From an uncultured Porphyromonadaceae bacterium (GTDB lineage: Bacteria > Bacteroidota > Bacteroidia > Bacteroidales > Muribaculaceae), in the NCBI GenBank assembly GCA_902495245.1, contig CABUWI010000008.1:102898-166897 (forward strand): a DNA stretch of 64,000 nucleotides. The letters are read 5' to 3'. Below, one piece after another: positions 62,627 to 64,000 of this stretch (within the stretch, counting starts at the first letter, position 1; every line of letters begins with the position of its first letter). The position numbers and the translations under genes were made by a program. A model generated the notes under the pieces. The model made no database searches and was not told where the DNA came from. It worked only from the letters and a program-made list of their open reading frames with translations.

Positions 62627-63799
62627 ATGGCAGACTCCAACTTCATAGACTACGTCAAAATACAATGCCGCTCGGGCAAGGGCGGCGCCGGTTCCCACCA
62701 CTTCCATCGCGCCAAATATGTGCCCAAAGGCGGCCCTGACGGCGGCGACGGCGGCAAGGGCGGCAGCATCATTCTCAAGGGCAACCGCAACATGTGGACC
62801 CTGCTGCCGCTGAAATATCAGCGCCACGTCTTCGCAACCAACGGTCAGGCCGGTGGCGCCGGCCGCTCGTTCGGCAAGGACGGTGAGGACAGGATAATCG
62901 AGGTGCCCTGCGGCACGGTGGTTTTCGACGCCGAAACCGGCGAATTCATCACCGAGGTTACCGACGACGGTCAGGAAGTCGTGCTGCTCAAGGGCGGCCG
63001 CGGCGGGCTCGGCAACTGGCATTTCGCCACGTCGACCAACCGCACGCCGCGCTATGCGCAGCCCGGCGAGCCCGAACAGGAGCGCACCGTCATTCTCGAA
63101 CTGAAGCTGTTGGCCGACGTCGGCCTCGTCGGATTCCCCAACGCCGGCAAGTCGACCCTGCTGTCGGCTCTGAGCGCCGCGCGGCCCAAGATTGCCGACT
63201 ATCCGTTCACAACCATGGAGCCCCAGCTCGGCATCGTCAGCTATCGCGACAACCGCTCGTTTGTCATGGCCGACATTCCCGGCATCATTGAGGGCGCTAG
63301 CGAGGGCAGGGGGCTTGGACTCCGCTTCCTGCGCCACATCGAGCGCAATGCCGTCCTGCTCTTCATGATTCCCGCCGACGCCGACAGCATTGCCGGCCAA
63401 TATGAAATTCTTCAGCGCGAGCTCGTGGAGTTCAATCCCGACCTGGCAGACAAACCGCGCGTGCTCGCCGTCTCAAAGAGCGATATGCTCGACGACGAGC
63501 TCATGGCCGAAATCGAAAAGACGCTGCCCGAGGGCGTGCCCCACGTCTTCATCTCCGCCGTTACCGGCATGGGGCTGACCGAACTGAAAGACATGCTCTG
63601 GGCCGAAATCACCTCCGAGGCCAATCAGCTCCATGCGCAGACCATCGTCCATCGCCCCCTCGACGGCCACCATCGCGTCAGCGACGAAGACGCCCTCACC
63701 TTTGAGCCGCTCGAGCCCGCTGACGACGAGGACGACTACGAGGACTTCGAGGACGACTGCGACGAATTTGATGACGCTGATGGTGTTAAAGAATGTTAA
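62627..63799 (+). CDS. obgE: GTPase Obg (ribosome assembly)
   Basis: 390 residues. The Gly-rich Obg fold comes first (SGKGGAGSHHFHRAKYVPKG, GPDGGDGGKGGSI), then the G domain: G1 GFPNAGKST (about 168), G3 DIPGI, and G4 as SKSD for NKxD. The C-terminus is very acidic (DEDDYEDFEDDCDEFDD), normal for Bacteroidota ObgE. It acts in 50S ribosome maturation. 36 nt after the preceding gene; it may be in the same transcript. Confidence 0.95.
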   Translation: MADSNFIDYVKIQCRSGKGGAGSHHFHRAKYVPKGGPDGGDGGKGGSIILKGNRNMWTLLPLKYQRHVFATNGQAGGAGRSFGKDGEDRIIEVPCGTVVFDAETGEFITEVTDDGQEVVLLKGGRGGLGNWHFATSTNRTPRYAQPGEPEQERTVILELKLLADVGLVGFPNAGKSTLLSALSAARPKIADYPFTTMEPQLGIVSYRDNRSFVMADIPGIIEGASEGRGLGLRFLRHIERNAVLLFMIPADADSIAGQYEILQRELVEFNPDLADKPRVLAVSKSDMLDDELMAEIEKTLPEGVPHVFISAVTGMGLTELKDMLWAEITSEANQLHAQTIVHRPLDGHHRVSDEDALTFEPLEPADDEDDYEDFEDDCDEFDDADGVKEC

Positions 63800-63891
63800 A
63801 GTCAAAACAAAACTACGCTGAATAAATGTTTGTACATTTGGCAGTTATCAAAACATGCTGCAAAGCATAAAAATTTTTGTGGTTTGAAAGA

Positions 63892-63923
63892 TTTGGAGAA
63901 TTGAAAAAGTCGTCGTAACTTTG
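63892..63923 (+). promoter_or_regulatory. Strong promoter at the right edge
   Basis: TTTG (63892-63895), 20 nt, TAACTTTG (63916-63923), a full consensus. The following 70 nt are GC-rich and contain no early ATG with a clear protein; they look like a stable RNA leader, but the window ends before any gene. Confidence 0.65.
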
Positions 63924-64000
63924 CACTCGCTTTCGGGGAGCAACGGCTGCCCGGGCGGTTCGAAAGAGAGCCGCGAGAAAGCATGAAGGACATTGAAAAG

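Noticed and set aside
62219..63400. 393-codon open frame on the minus strand
   Set aside because: It is antisense to obgE and the nucleotidyltransferase gene, which both have clear family motifs; GC-rich DNA makes long shadow frames.
63892..64000. Start of an rRNA operon
   Set aside because: The promoter and GC-rich leader would fit, but no rRNA sequence is reached before the window ends.

Overview
The window is Bacteroidota chromosome, almost certainly Bacteroidales and possibly Muribaculaceae, carrying one large integrative and conjugative element (ICE) of the CTnDOT type. The evidence is the phylum promoter (TTTG, 20 nt, then TAnnTTTG) at many places, a CTnDOT-like tra/mob gene set, a type IX secretion sorting domain, and GC-rich flanks with a Bacteroidota-type gene repertoire. 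The family-level guess is weak.

Left flank (1-433): the 3' end of a host gene, a clear terminator, and a promoter. Element, left part (434-13655): an eroded RhuM-type gene, an HNH nuclease, a tyrosine integrase, then an excision-type operon (small helix-turn-helix proteins, a DUF3945 protein, a degenerate topoisomerase, a DUF1896 protein) and a 2043-residue methylase/MutS-I/SNF2 fusion. Two helically phased 11-bp repeat arrays in opposite orientation bracket the first excisionase-like gene. Cargo (14141-33950): an operon of a T9SS-sorted surface protein, a 3087-residue SpvB/TcdB/RHS toxin-like protein and a membrane protein that may be its immunity factor; a partial duplicate of a TetR gene; an S24-like protein; two lipoproteins; two TetR regulators and a ketoacyl synthase III. 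Transfer module (34111-53175): mobC-mobB-mobA leftward, a hairpin-rich oriT-like stretch, then a long rightward tra operon from a ParA-like gene to traQ and a lysozyme. Right part (53322-59725): two paralogous lipoproteins, a leftward block (DUF1848, DUF3873, PcfJ, PcfK and small genes) and about 1 kb of structured non-coding DNA. Right flank (59731-64000): a nonulosonic (legionaminic-type) acid operon, obgE and a strong promoter at the edge.

The best end repeats are 434-455 and 59704-59725 (20 of 22 identical, both with GTAACTTTGC, which fits the IntDOT core GTANNTTTGC). Rejoining the flanks at these repeats restores a full promoter eight bases before the epimerase start, so the element appears to have inserted into that operon's promoter.

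The most novel signal is a 24-bp operator-like motif, TTTACATTA-N6-TAACGTAAA and variants, at five promoters spread over 39 kb: toxin operon, a decayed gene, lipoprotein 30014, lipoprotein pair 53366/54013 and the ketoacyl synthase. It suggests a cargo regulon, probably under one of the element's TetR proteins. No antibiotic resistance gene, CRISPR array, tRNA or rRNA gene was seen.
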